DNA of 37,052 nucleotides. It comes from Nitrospinota bacterium (GTDB lineage: Bacteria > Nitrospinota_A > UBA7883 > JACRGQ01). The position numbers and the translations under genes are program-made. Below, piece by piece: positions 28,677-37,052 of the stretch (positions within the stretch are counted from its first letter, which is position 1; each line of letters opens with the position of its first letter). Where the stretch lies: contig JACRGQ010000044.1 of the NCBI GenBank assembly GCA_016217735.1, positions 1 to 37,052 of the forward strand, given 5' to 3'. Under the pieces are notes generated by a model that did not search any database, had not been told where the DNA came from, and saw nothing but the letters and a program-made list of their open reading frames with translations.

Positions 28677-29648
28677 TCACCTCGGAAACCCGGCGGGAGC
28701 GGTGATCCCCCGCCACCGCGCGCCGCTGAGGGATTTCATGAACGCCACCAGGTCTTCCTTTTCCCCTTGGTTCAAACCCAGCCTTTTCATGAGGCTGTCA
28801 AGGTTGGAATTCGGCACTCCCCCCCTGTTATAGAATTCCACGACATCTTCAAGCGTCTTTTCGCTGCCGTCGTGCATGTAAGGGCCGGTTGAAGCGATAT
28901 CCCGCAGCGTGGGGGTTTTGAATGCGCCCCTGTCCCGCTCCGCTTTGGTTTGCGAATACCTGCCAAGGTCGGGAGTTGGCTTATCCATCCCCACCCCCAG
29001 GTTATGGAACAACTCGTCCGTGAAATTGTTGCCACCGTGGCAGATCATGCACCGCCCCTTGCCTTTGAATACATCAAAACCGCGCCGTTCAGAAGCATTT
29101 AGCGCGTTTTGCTCGCCGGAAAGGTAACGGTCATAATTCGAGTCGTCCGAAACAACGGTTCGCTCGAACGCGGCGATGGCTTTGACCAAATCGTCGATAT
29201 TCAGTTCCCCGCCAAAAACCTTTTTGAACCATTCGGCGTATCCTTCAATGCCCTTCAGCTTCGCCACGAGAGTGGCATGATCTTTCATCCCCATTTCCAC
29301 CGGGTTCACAATCGGCCCCTTGGCCTGCTCTTCAAGCGAGGAGGCGCGGCCATCCCAAAACTGCGATTTGCCATACAACCTGTTGATCACCGTTGGGGAG
29401 TTCCGGCCGCCGGCCTGTCCGCGAATGCCGGTGGAGACCGTTTTGTTGTCGGTAAAGGCATGCTCGGGCGAATGGCATGATGAACAGGAAACCGTATCGT
29501 CCGCCGAAAGCCGGGGGTCGAAATAGAGAGAGCGGCCAAGCTCCACGATTCCGCCGAAGTTCCCATCGGCCGCATACGCGGTCATTGAGAGGGCCATCCC
29601 GGCCGCAATGGCCGCGGCCGCGAAATTCTTGTACCACAAGCCAACCAT
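28677..29648 (-). CDS. Di-haem cytochrome c peroxidase (MauG/CcpA family)
   Basis: A periplasmic enzyme that reduces hydrogen peroxide with electrons from small cytochromes. The 323-aa chain has a signal peptide (to about Ala27), the peroxidatic haem site CSSCH (C55-H59), FWDGRASSLEEQAKGPI, then the second haem site CMICH (C200-H204). It ends with TPTLRDIASTGPYMHDGSEKTLEDVVEFYNRGG. Length and motif spacing are typical. A GAGGGG site precedes the ATG. It is read from a perfect consensus promoter with an overlapping partial inverted repeat, so tight, probably redox-responsive, control is likely. Confidence 0.95.
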   Translation of the reverse strand: MVGLWYKNFAAAAIAAGMALSMTAYAADGNFGGIVELGRSLYFDPRLSADDTVSCSSCHSPEHAFTDNKTVSTGIRGQAGGRNSPTVINRLYGKSQFWDGRASSLEEQAKGPIVNPVEMGMKDHATLVAKLKGIEGYAEWFKKVFGGELNIDDLVKAIAAFERTVVSDDSNYDRYLSGEQNALNASERRGFDVFKGKGRCMICHGGNNFTDELFHNLGVGMDKPTPDLGRYSQTKAERDRGAFKTPTLRDIASTGPYMHDGSEKTLEDVVEFYNRGGVPNSNLDSLMKRLGLNQGEKEDLVAFMKSLSGARWRGITAPAGFPR

Positions 29649-29725
29649 ACGAACCCCTCTTGAAACCGGATTCCTGACCGGAACCCCGCTTCCATGTTCA
29701 GCGCCGCAGGTTTAATTGGAGTTTT

Positions 29726-29743
29726 ATTACCTATTTAGTCCAA
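29726..29743 (-). promoter_or_regulatory. Possible Rrf2/IscR-like operator of the peroxidase gene
   Basis: Directly after the -10, the minus strand reads TTGGACTAAATAGGTAAT, with a further TCCAA completing an inverted pair (TTGGA at 29739-29743, TCCAA at 29716-29720). The GACTAAAT core recalls Rrf2-family boxes, from memory only. Its position over the transcript start suits a repressor. Confidence 0.35.
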
Positions 29744-29771
29744 TTATAACCAGCGCCGGAAAATTTGTCAA
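29743..29771 (-). promoter_or_regulatory. Consensus sigma70 promoter of the cytochrome c peroxidase gene
   Basis: Minus-strand TTGACA (29766-29771), exactly 17 bases, then TATAAT (29743-29748). Both boxes match the consensus perfectly, about 95 bases before the start codon. Confidence 0.75.
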
Positions 29772-29788
29772 GCATCCACCTATTTCGG

Positions 29789-29935
29789 TAGTGGGTCAGT
29801 TTGAATTATCCCGTTTTTTTCCCCCCCTTGCAGTGCAAGGGGAGGTGCAGGAGGGGTTAAAAACCTCCCCTGTATCCCCTCCTTGCAAAGGAGGGGACTA
29901 CTCTGTTACCAAGTTAATTTCAAATTGACCCACTA
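29789..29935. repeat. 147-bp inverted-repeat-flanked element (MITE-like)
   Basis: The ends TAGTGGGTCAGTTTGAA (29789-29805) and TTCAAATTGACCCACTA (29919-29935) are inverted copies with one mismatch. Inside are GC-rich palindromes: CCCCTTGCA/TGCAAGGGG and CCCCTCCTT/AAGGAGGGG. It encodes nothing. The terminal TA on both sides could be a target duplication like that of IS630/mariner elements. The ends share TCAGTTTGAA with the element at 27748-27866. It lies between the peroxidase promoter and the LysR gene. Confidence 0.7.
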
Positions 29936-29965
29936 TCCCTATTTCCACCTATTGTTGATTTGCGG

Positions 29966-30895
29966 CTATTTCCTGCCGTGCGGCTGAACTTGAGCCGTGA
30001 TTTTCTTTCCGGCGTCGCGGCAGAGATTCAACATCTCCCTCACAGGTTGTGCGGCCTCCATGCCGCGGGGGAATACGAACGAAATCGGGCGGTAGATCGG
30101 ATACCCTTCCACCCGTAACACCTTCAGCGTCCCCAGCGCCAACTCGTGATCCAGCGTCATGCGCGAAATCAGCGATAGCCCCAGCCCCCCTTCCACCGTC
30201 TTTTTGATGGCGGTGCTGCTTCCCATCTCGAGGATGATGTTCCGCGCCGGAATGAGCGGCTTTCCCGCCACCTTGAGGCCGTCGATGACGGCGCGTGTGC
30301 CGCTGCCCGCCTCGCGCGAGACAAACGGTTCCTCCCCGACCTGTTTTTTGCTTATCACGCCGCGATGCTCGTGCGCGTAGTCCTTCGGGGCGATGACCAC
30401 CAGTTCATCGACGAACGCCTCTTCGGTGGCCCAATGTTTCGATTTCACCGGCCCTTCCACGATGGCGAAATCAATAATGCCGTCGGCAAGGTAGGTCAAC
30501 ACCTGATCGGTGTTATCCACCAGCAACTTAATCACAACGTTAGCGTGACTACGCTTGAATTTCGCCACCACCGGCGGCAGAAAGAAATTGCCGATGGTGG
30601 TTGACGCGCCGATGACGAGGGTTCCCCACGACTGGCCCAGCTTCTGCATCACCTTCTCCATCACCCGCCGGCTTTCCTGATGGATGTGGGCAAGTTCTTT
30701 ATAGAGAAGCTCGCCGACGGGGGTCAGCTCGATCCGGTTGGGATAGCGGACGAAAAGGCGCGCCTTGAACTGCTCTTCGAGGTGGCGTATCTGAAAGCTG
30801 ACCGCCGGTTGCGTGAGCGAAAGTTCCTTGGCCGCCTTTGAAAAACTCAAATGGCGGGCGACCGACAGAAACACGCTATAGCGGAAATCAAGCAT
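29966..30895 (-). CDS. LysR-family transcriptional regulator
   Basis: A 309-aa activator/repressor. The N-terminal winged helix is complete: FLSVARHLSFSKAAKELSLTQPAVSFQIRHLEEQ (about 9-42), followed by the linker helix. Residues 90-300 form a type 2 periplasmic-binding-like sensor domain (GASTTIGNFFLPPVVAKF, FAIVEGPV, SREAGSGTR). This layout is closest to CysB/CysL/CbbR-type regulators of sulfur or carbon metabolism. It is the last gene after the receiver-TPR and histidine kinase genes. The T-N11-A palindrome upstream of the molybdoenzyme gene (35372) is a possible target. Confidence 0.92.
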   Translation of the reverse strand: MLDFRYSVFLSVARHLSFSKAAKELSLTQPAVSFQIRHLEEQFKARLFVRYPNRIELTPVGELLYKELAHIHQESRRVMEKVMQKLGQSWGTLVIGASTTIGNFFLPPVVAKFKRSHANVVIKLLVDNTDQVLTYLADGIIDFAIVEGPVKSKHWATEEAFVDELVVIAPKDYAHEHRGVISKKQVGEEPFVSREAGSGTRAVIDGLKVAGKPLIPARNIILEMGSSTAIKKTVEGGLGLSLISRMTLDHELALGTLKVLRVEGYPIYRPISFVFPRGMEAAQPVREMLNLCRDAGKKITAQVQPHGRK

Positions 30896-30949
30896 AAGGG
30901 CATCTCCCGATCTGCAAAGTATGTTGCGGATTATATTTCATTCCAGACG

Positions 30950-33900
30950 TCAACCATTCGGGAAAAATATGTGGAAGGTTATGGCGGTGGCATCCTGATC
31001 CACGTATATTCCGCCACCCAACAGGTTCATGGTCTTATGGCAGAAGAAGAGGCCGATGCCGCTTCCCGACTCCGCATGGCCGTGCGTTTTGAATTTCTGG
31101 AAAAGGGCGTTTATCTTATTCTCCGTCAAAGGTTGCCCGGTATTTGCAACCGATATGACGATATTCTCGCAGCTTCCCCCTTTCTTCGCGCAATTCGCCT
31201 CGATGGTTATTGTTGTATTGGCGAAGGAGTACTTTACGGCGTTATCGACAAGGTTTTGCAGAACTCTTTTGAGCAACTTGAGATCGGCGATAACCGTGCC
31301 GGGGAACGCATTCCGTAATTCAATTTTCACCCCCTTGGCGGCGGCCCGTCCCCGGAAATCCCGCTCCAATTCCCCTAAAAGGTCATTCACCGCGAAGGGT
31401 TCGTAATACAATTCCAGTTTTTCCTCTTCGATCTCCCCCAGTTTAAGCAGGCTTTGTATCATTAGGTGAAGCTGGTCAATCCCCTCGCCTATATCGGCGA
31501 TTTTTTGTTTCAACGAGGCTTCATAACTGTTAAAAGTTTTTTGACACGGTTCCTTGGTGGAGCACTCCGCCGAAAATGAGGTGATTTGGCCTGCAAGCAT
31601 ATCCAGTTCCAATTTGATGCCGGTGATCGGGCTTTTGAGATCATGCACCACGGCATGGAAGAAATTATCCCTCATCTGCTCAAGATTTTTAAGTTCCGTT
31701 ATGTCGTCCACTATCCCTTGGTAGTAGACCACCCTCCCATCATGGTCATGTATGGGGGAGCATTTGTCCTCCAGCCATACATTTGAGCCGTCCCCGCATT
31801 TAATCCTGTATTGGAGCTTCTTGGTTTCGTTTGAAGCCAAAATGCCGCCCCTGAACTCCAAATATTTCCCCATGTCCTCCTTCATGACAAGGTTTTCCCA
31901 CAGAGAGTGTTTTTTCAGGCATTCATTTACACAGGCTCCCATAATCATTTCGGCCTCTTTGCTGATGAATGTCAGTTCGCCTGCGACGGAGAGCGTGTAA
32001 ATGACGCTGGAAACGTGATCTATTATTGCGCTGTATTTCAGATACGAGTCCCGCAGTTTTGCTTCCCTTTCCGCCAGCGCACGTTCCCACTGCTTGCGTT
32101 CGGTAATGTCGGCGGCAAATAAGGCAAACCTTGTCACCTGCGCGTTTTTATCAATAACGGGATAAATGGAATTTGAGAAAAACATGCCATTGCGCTCATC
32201 CTCATATTTAACGGGTTTGCCGGTGCGCGCCGCCTGTGCAAAATACTCCATCCTGCTCATGGCCAGTTCCAGCGGAAGAATCTGGAATATCGACTTCCCA
32301 ACAAGGTCGGCGCGGGTTGCGTTAAGCCGTTTCGCCCCGGCCTCGTTGAGGGCGATAATATCCCCCTCCTCACCTATTAACGCAAGCGTTTCGTCTGACG
32401 CATTCATAATGGCATCGCTGTTTCTTGCTGTTTCCATCAACGCGATTTTGGCTTCCCTGCGTTCCGTTACATCCTCCATTATCCCCACAAACACATCTTC
32501 ACCCGCCAGCGGAACTTCCTTGATGAAGAGGGAATTATAGAAAAATTCTCCGTTTTTCTTTACGGCAACCACTTCCTTGGGAGTTCTTACCGTATTCCTT
32601 TTTTCAGGCAAGCCGGTTTTCTTGAAATTGATGTAATCCTGAATGTATTTGAAATACTCATCTTCCTTGAAGGAAGGAGTAAGCGCCTTCACGCTTATCC
32701 CGATCATCTCCCCCGCCGCATACCCGAACATCTGTTCCGCCGCCGGATTGACGGAAATGATCGCTCCCCCGCTGTCGGCGATTATGTGGGCTGTGGGGGC
32801 GATGTCGGAAATGGATTTCGTCAGGGCCATAGACCTTTGAAGTTCAAGAGCCGTCCGGTTCAACCTGTCCGACATGGAGTTGAACGCGCCGGCGATTTCA
32901 CCTATCTCGTTTTTCGCGTCGGCGGGCGCACGGGCCGTCATATCCCCCGCCTCCAGTTTCCTTATAGCCGCCGTAACATCCTGCATGGGCCGCAAAGACC
33001 TGTATATGACCGCCACAACCAGGGAAAATCCCGCGAAAATGACCAAAACAAGAATTATGGCGCTTTTAACCAGGATACCCGTATACCCGCTTATGATGGA
33101 GAACTCGGGATACCGTTCCACGAAAACCCAGAAATGCGACTTGTCATCTTCCCGGTAAAACACCTTCCTCCATACCCGGTACTCCCCCCTCCCGCCATCG
33201 AAAATCACCATGGTATCTTTTTTGCCGAGGTTGATTTTCAATTGCGGGAGTTCCTCGAAGAGGTTGGCTTTTCGGCCATGTTCCCCGCCAAGCAGCAGAC
33301 TTGGGTCGCGGTGGCGCAGGTAATTTCCGGCCTCGTCGATAAACATGGTTCCCGATCCTTCGCCTTGGTTCTCGGGGCCGAATACGGCATCCGGATTAAC
33401 CGTCAGCACGAGAATGCCAAGCGTCTCTCCACCGTTCAGTACTATCTTCCGGCATAGCCTGATCACAGGCCTATGGGGCACGAGGATTTTACCGCGTTCC
33501 ACATCCAGTGTAATGGGATGGAGATAGACCTTCCCGGCGGGATAAGCCATGGCGTTTTTAAAATAATCGCGGCCGGATTTGTCCTCCAGTTCCCCGAACG
33601 GTATTTCCCTTATGTCGGATTTGATCCTGTCGAACCTGACGATTTCGCGCCCCGAATTGTTTATGACGCGCACCTTCAGGAACCCGTTGTTCATGAGAAG
33701 CATGGTTTCAAGGTCGTCCATGAAGTTCTTGTACTTGGCGGCCTTGTACCACTCCGGCGGCGGAACGCCGTTGGCGACGCCTTTTACCCCGCTGCCCAAA
33801 CCGGAAAAATGTTCCTCCAGATGTTTCGCTACTAACGAGAGGTCTTTCTCTATGAAATCCAAATTGCCGAGCGCCGTATCCGCCTTGTTCTTCAGCCTCT

Positions 33901-34066
33901 CTTCAATTTTGGAAAGCGTTACGTCCCTGACGTTTTCCCTCAGGTTATACGCAAGCGCAACAAGGATAAGAGCCGCCGGGATGATTATGATGAGGAAAAT
34001 ATCGGCGCCTATGCGGAAAAACAGGCGCCTGAAAAGGCATCGTAAATTCCCGGTTATGTCCGCCAT
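30950..34066 (-). CDS. Multi-PAS membrane sensor histidine kinase
   Basis: A 1038-aa sensor. A membrane helix (about 18-40), a large periplasmic Cache-like region to about 330, and a second helix (ILVLVIFAGFSLVVAVIY) lead to a HAMP linker. Three PAS units follow: IADSGGAIISVNPAAEQMFGY; a middle one with EGDIIALNEAGAKRLNATRADLVGKSIFQI; and one with VAGELTFISKEAEMIMG. The histidine is H808 in FHAVVHDLKSPITG. The ATPase has NLVDNAVKYS and GSGIGLFFC, but the usual DxGxG box reads ANTGQP (Asn near 975), a conservative change seen in some active kinases. It is 21 bp downstream of the receiver-TPR gene and AT-richer than the flanks. The stimulus is unknown. Confidence 0.92.
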   Translation of the reverse strand: MADITGNLRCLFRRLFFRIGADIFLIIIIPAALILVALAYNLRENVRDVTLSKIEERLKNKADTALGNLDFIEKDLSLVAKHLEEHFSGLGSGVKGVANGVPPPEWYKAAKYKNFMDDLETMLLMNNGFLKVRVINNSGREIVRFDRIKSDIREIPFGELEDKSGRDYFKNAMAYPAGKVYLHPITLDVERGKILVPHRPVIRLCRKIVLNGGETLGILVLTVNPDAVFGPENQGEGSGTMFIDEAGNYLRHRDPSLLLGGEHGRKANLFEELPQLKINLGKKDTMVIFDGGRGEYRVWRKVFYREDDKSHFWVFVERYPEFSIISGYTGILVKSAIILVLVIFAGFSLVVAVIYRSLRPMQDVTAAIRKLEAGDMTARAPADAKNEIGEIAGAFNSMSDRLNRTALELQRSMALTKSISDIAPTAHIIADSGGAIISVNPAAEQMFGYAAGEMIGISVKALTPSFKEDEYFKYIQDYINFKKTGLPEKRNTVRTPKEVVAVKKNGEFFYNSLFIKEVPLAGEDVFVGIMEDVTERREAKIALMETARNSDAIMNASDETLALIGEEGDIIALNEAGAKRLNATRADLVGKSIFQILPLELAMSRMEYFAQAARTGKPVKYEDERNGMFFSNSIYPVIDKNAQVTRFALFAADITERKQWERALAEREAKLRDSYLKYSAIIDHVSSVIYTLSVAGELTFISKEAEMIMGACVNECLKKHSLWENLVMKEDMGKYLEFRGGILASNETKKLQYRIKCGDGSNVWLEDKCSPIHDHDGRVVYYQGIVDDITELKNLEQMRDNFFHAVVHDLKSPITGIKLELDMLAGQITSFSAECSTKEPCQKTFNSYEASLKQKIADIGEGIDQLHLMIQSLLKLGEIEEEKLELYYEPFAVNDLLGELERDFRGRAAAKGVKIELRNAFPGTVIADLKLLKRVLQNLVDNAVKYSFANTTITIEANCAKKGGSCENIVISVANTGQPLTENKINALFQKFKTHGHAESGSGIGLFFCHKTMNLLGGGIYVDQDATAITFHIFFPNG

Positions 34067-34087
34067 ATCCCCGTCCGGCGCTCCGCG

Positions 34088-35173
34088 TCAGCCAACATTT
34101 CCGGTGATGAGCATAAGCATTCTTTTAGCGTCCTTCATGCCGGGATCGATTTTCAAAGCGTCCCTGAAACATACCGCGGCCATCTCCATCTGATCCATAT
34201 CCAGATAGGCCCGTCCAAGATTGTAAAGCAGGTACGGATTCCCCTGCGCCCGCTGGAGCGCATTTTCGAGTATCTTCACCGCCTCCCTGGGCCGCCCGGC
34301 CCGGCGGTGGCGTATGGCGATGTTATTCAGCATCGTAATGTCGTCCTCCCCGATATCGAGAAGCAGGGTCTCCGCTTTTTCAAAATGTTTCCTGGCGGAT
34401 TCCACGTTGCCCAGTTTCATGTCAACCTCGCCCAGACCCACGTATCCTTCAACCTGGGAAGGATCGGCGGTGACGGCCTCGCTGTATTTCGCCGCCGACT
34501 CCTTGAACAGGTCCTTGGCAAAGTCAATGTCGCCCAATTCCACCATCGCGGCGCTTGAGGCTTGCAGGATTTCCCTGGGTATCTCGCCTTTCATCATTTC
34601 GGAAAAGACCGAATAGGCTTTGTCGTAATCAAACTTTTTCATTAAAGTCGAGGCCAACTTCAGCTTCACCTCGGCATGCGCCGGAACAACATCAAGCGCC
34701 TTTGAGAAACAATTAAGGGCTTTGCCGTATTCTTCTTCCACCAGCAATTTATCCGCCTCGTCCAGATACTCCGATTCCTTCGGGGATATTCCGGAATAGT
34801 CCAGGACATATCGTATCTTTCTCGCAAAGGTATCCTTGTCAAACGGCTTTATGAGATAGCTCGTTATGCCCACATTCATCGCGTCGGAAACATCGGCTAC
34901 CCCCTTTTTCGAGGTAATCATGATAATTTTTGTTTTGTGGCGCATGGCATCCCGCCTGACGGTTTTCACGAAGTTATAGCCGTCCATCACCGGCATCATC
35001 CAGTCGACCAGAACGAGGGCAAAGGGTTTCCCCTCCAATGCTTTCCAGCCCAGCAGGCCGTTGCCGGCGGTCGTTATGTCTTGAATCCCGATTTCCGATT
35101 TGAGAAGGCCGGTCATGGCGTTTCTCATCGTCTGGTCATCGTCAATCACAAGCACCGATATGCCGGGTTTCAT
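34088..35173 (-). CDS. Response regulator with receiver and TPR domains
   Basis: About 361 aa in the preferred start. Residues 1-125 are a receiver domain: VLVIDDDQTMRNAM (D11-D13), phospho-acceptor D57 (VLVDWMMPVMDG), TSKK, and K109 (LIKPFD). Residues about 140-355 are tandem TPR units (EEEYGKALNCFSKALDVVPAHAE, EYVGLGEVDMKLGNVESARKHFEKAE, YLLYNLGRAYLDMDQMEMA). There is no DNA-binding domain, so it works through protein contacts. The ATG at 35173 has AAGGGA 4 bases upstream; TTG codons at 35203 and 35197 are weaker alternatives. It pairs with the kinase gene 21 bp downstream. Confidence 0.9.
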   Translation of the reverse strand: MKPGISVLVIDDDQTMRNAMTGLLKSEIGIQDITTAGNGLLGWKALEGKPFALVLVDWMMPVMDGYNFVKTVRRDAMRHKTKIIMITSKKGVADVSDAMNVGITSYLIKPFDKDTFARKIRYVLDYSGISPKESEYLDEADKLLVEEEYGKALNCFSKALDVVPAHAEVKLKLASTLMKKFDYDKAYSVFSEMMKGEIPREILQASSAAMVELGDIDFAKDLFKESAAKYSEAVTADPSQVEGYVGLGEVDMKLGNVESARKHFEKAETLLLDIGEDDITMLNNIAIRHRRAGRPREAVKILENALQRAQGNPYLLYNLGRAYLDMDQMEMAAVCFRDALKIDPGMKDAKRMLMLITGNVG

Positions 35174-35333
35174 CGATTCCCTTAGCGTCTTAGCCAAAAC
35201 CAACCTCCCGAAATTCCTGTTGCGGTAGAGTCATGTTTTTCTTCCATAGGTAAGCGCTTCACGGGTAATCCATTATATCCCATATCCATAAAACCATAAC
35301 TTTTAATGTCACATTATAATGCAAAACCGCAAG

Positions 35334-35345
35334 GCTTAGCTAAGC
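35334..35345. promoter_or_regulatory. 12-bp perfect palindrome upstream of two divergent genes
   Basis: GCTTAGCTAAGC lies in the AT-rich region between the receiver-TPR gene and the molybdoenzyme gene, beside ATTATAAT. It may be an operator. No regulator can be named. Confidence 0.35.
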
Positions 35346-35371
35346 GGAAAAATTCGGAATCCATCGCTTCA

Positions 35372-35386
35372 ATAAGCATTGCTTAT
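35372..35386 (+). promoter_or_regulatory. LysR-type (T-N11-A) palindrome upstream of molybdoenzyme gene
   Basis: ATAAGCA, one base, TGCTTAT is a perfect 15-base inverted repeat containing the T-N11-A pattern of LysR sites. Its centre is about 50 bases upstream of a possible -10 (TATAAC, 35429-35434), close to where LysR activators bind. The LysR gene at 29966 is a candidate regulator. Confidence 0.5.
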
Positions 35387-35469
35387 CGCCGTATCAGAAT
35401 TACTGCTTTGCGGAATTAACGGGCAATGTATAACATCCATGCCATACAATTGATCAATGGGGTGCCAAT

Positions 35470-37052
35470 GCCTGAATTTACGGTGAAAGACGGTCATCAA
35501 CTCGCGCCGGGCGAGGACATCAAATACAGCACCTGCTATATGTGCGCCTGCCGCTGCGGCATCAAGATCACGCTCAAAGACGGGCGGATAAAGTACATCC
35601 AGGGAAACCCGCACCACCCCACCAATCAGGGGGTGCTCTGCGCGAAGGGTTCTTCCGGCATCATGAAGCAGTTCAGCCCCGCGCGCATCACCAAGCCGCT
35701 GCTGCGAAAGAAGGGGGCCGAGCGCGGCCACGCCGAGTTCGATGAAATATCGTGGGAACAGGCGATGGAGATACTCACCGCGCGGCTGAAGCATATTCGC
35801 GCCACCGACCCGAAAAAATTCGCGTTCTTCACCGGGCGCGACCAGATGCAGGCGCTCACCTCGTACTTCGCCAAACAGTTCGGTACGCCGAACTTCTCCG
35901 CGCACGGCGGGTTCTGCTCCGTGAACATGGCCACCAGCATGATCTACTCAATGGGCGGCTCCAGTTGGGAATTCGGCGGCGTCGATTTCGAGCGCTGCAA
36001 GTACATGTTCCTCTTCGGCGTGGCGGAGGATCACGACAGTAATCCGATAAAGCTGGGCCTCGCCCAACTGAAAGACCACGGCGGCAAACTGGTGGTCATC
36101 AATCCGGTGCGCTCCGGCTACGGCGCGGTGGCGGACGAATGGATGCCGGTCAAGCCGGGCGCCGACGGCGCGCTCATTATGGGGATGATACATGTCCTGC
36201 TGAAGTACAACCTCTTCGACAAAGAGTTCCTCATCAATACCACCAACGCGGCCTACCTGCTCGACATGACCGAAGGGAGCGACCACGAAGGGCTGCCCTT
36301 CATGCTTGCCGAGAAAGATATGGAACAGACCCAGCATGTGGTCTGGGACCTCAAAACAAATAAGATGGTGGAAGCCCACCGGTTGGACACCGAACCGGCG
36401 CTGTTGGGGCGTTTCAAAAGTCCTGACGGGCGGACGCTGACCACTGGCTTCCAGCTTCTTTACGAACGGGTGATGAAGGAGTACTCGCCGGAGCAGGCCT
36501 CCAAAATCTGCGGCGTTCCCGCCGAACAGATAGAGCGCGTGGCGCTGGAGGCCGGCATCATGGCGCGGGACGAGGTCATCACCCTGCCGATAGAGTGGAC
36601 GGACGTGTGGGGACGCGACCACAAGACCGTCACCGGCAAACCGGTATCGGTCCACGCCATGCGCGGCATCGCGGCGCACAGCAACGGGTTTCAGACCGGC
36701 CGCACGCTTTCGATATTCATGATGCTCCTCGGCATTATCGACCGGCCCGGCGGTTTCCGCTACAAGGCCCCGTTCCCCAAGCCGATCCCCCCCTGCCCCA
36801 AGCCGGTCAACTCGCCCGACCTCATCAAGCCGAACACCCCGCTTCCCAATCCCGAACTCGGCTTCCCCTCGAACCCCGACCACCTGATGGTGGACAGCGG
36901 CGGCAACCCCGTCCGCATCGACAAGGCGTTTAGCTGGGAGTTTCCGCTGACGGCGCACGGCATGATGCAATCGGTCATCACCAACGCGCACAACTACGAT
37001 CCGTACCGCATCGACACGCTGATGTTCTTCATGGCGAACATGAGCTGGAACA
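35470..37052 (+). CDS. Molybdopterin oxidoreductase large subunit, SoeA/CISM type (partial)
   Basis: The frame opens with MPEFTVKDGHQ behind GGGG and runs off the right edge after 527 codons without a stop. The N-terminus carries the 4Fe-4S motif C23-x2-C26-x3-C30 (TCYMCACRCGI) and C58 (VLCAKGSSG). Then come SPARITKPLLRKKG and GGFCSVNMATSM, whose Cys150 is a likely molybdenum ligand. Later pieces are VVINPVRSGYGAVADEW, VKPGADGALIMGM and RTLSIFMMLLGIIDRPGGF. There is no twin-arginine signal, so it is probably cytoplasmic, as in quinone-linked sulfite dehydrogenase SoeA; polysulfide/thiosulfate-type relatives are alternatives. Expected FeS and membrane subunits would lie beyond the window. Confidence 0.9.

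Noticed and set aside
35948-36991. 347-codon minus-strand open frame opposite the molybdoenzyme
   Set aside because: The plus strand has the iron-sulfur and molybdopterin motifs; the minus frame is a shadow.

Overview
The window looks like chromosomal DNA of a Gram-negative, respiring, mostly high-GC bacterium. Evidence for this is the secreted c-type cytochromes, a lipoprotein hydrolase, a di-haem cytochrome c peroxidase, an NnrS-like membrane protein, a cytoplasmic molybdopterin oxidoreductase of SoeA/CISM type, and dense two-component and cyclic-nucleotide signalling. The gene mix would suit a deltaproteobacterial, Nitrospinota or Nitrospirota-like environmental lineage. No rRNA or other phylogenetic anchor is present, so the phylum is an inference. 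Two stretches (about 1-2,500 and 30,900-35,400) are visibly more AT-rich than the rest.

Layout. 1-3,053: an accessory patch with the start of a probable transposase, a large HD + HSP90-type ATPase protein, a truncated cobO tail and decayed sequence. 3,054-5,600: lipoprotein alpha/beta hydrolase, two divergent HTH regulators around a perfect palindrome, and a cupin. 5,607-9,178: pyruvate kinase and a zur-znuC-znuB zinc cluster, with a consensus-like promoter whose -10 lies inside a 25-bp palindrome. 9,180-15,490: an apparent proteostasis/redox operon, hsp20-lon-membrane protein-DUF255-thioredoxin-like. 15,574-18,959: a hybrid histidine kinase diverging from a cNMP-binding/HDOD protein, whose leader is highly structured. 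19,038-22,007: DUF59 (SufT-like) protein, NnrS-like membrane protein, convergent haem-binding protein, and nadA.

22,034-27,648 is the most distinctive locus. It is a tightly packed minus-strand operon encoding a 43-aa membrane peptide, a HEAT-repeat class III nucleotide cyclase, a stand-alone cNMP-binding protein, a receiver domain, a membrane-anchored HEAT protein and a processive family 2 glycosyltransferase. It reads as a complete cyclic-nucleotide-to-polysaccharide control module. The separate cNMP/HDOD protein at 17,640 could be a second receiver of the same signal.

27,748-29,935 holds two intergenic palindromic elements with related ends, a secreted NTF2-like protein, and a cytochrome c peroxidase gene behind a perfect TTGACA-N17-TATAAT promoter. 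29,966-35,173 is a regulatory block (receiver-TPR, multi-PAS histidine kinase, LysR regulator) next to a divergent molybdoenzyme that runs off the right edge. That gene is preceded by a LysR-type palindrome.
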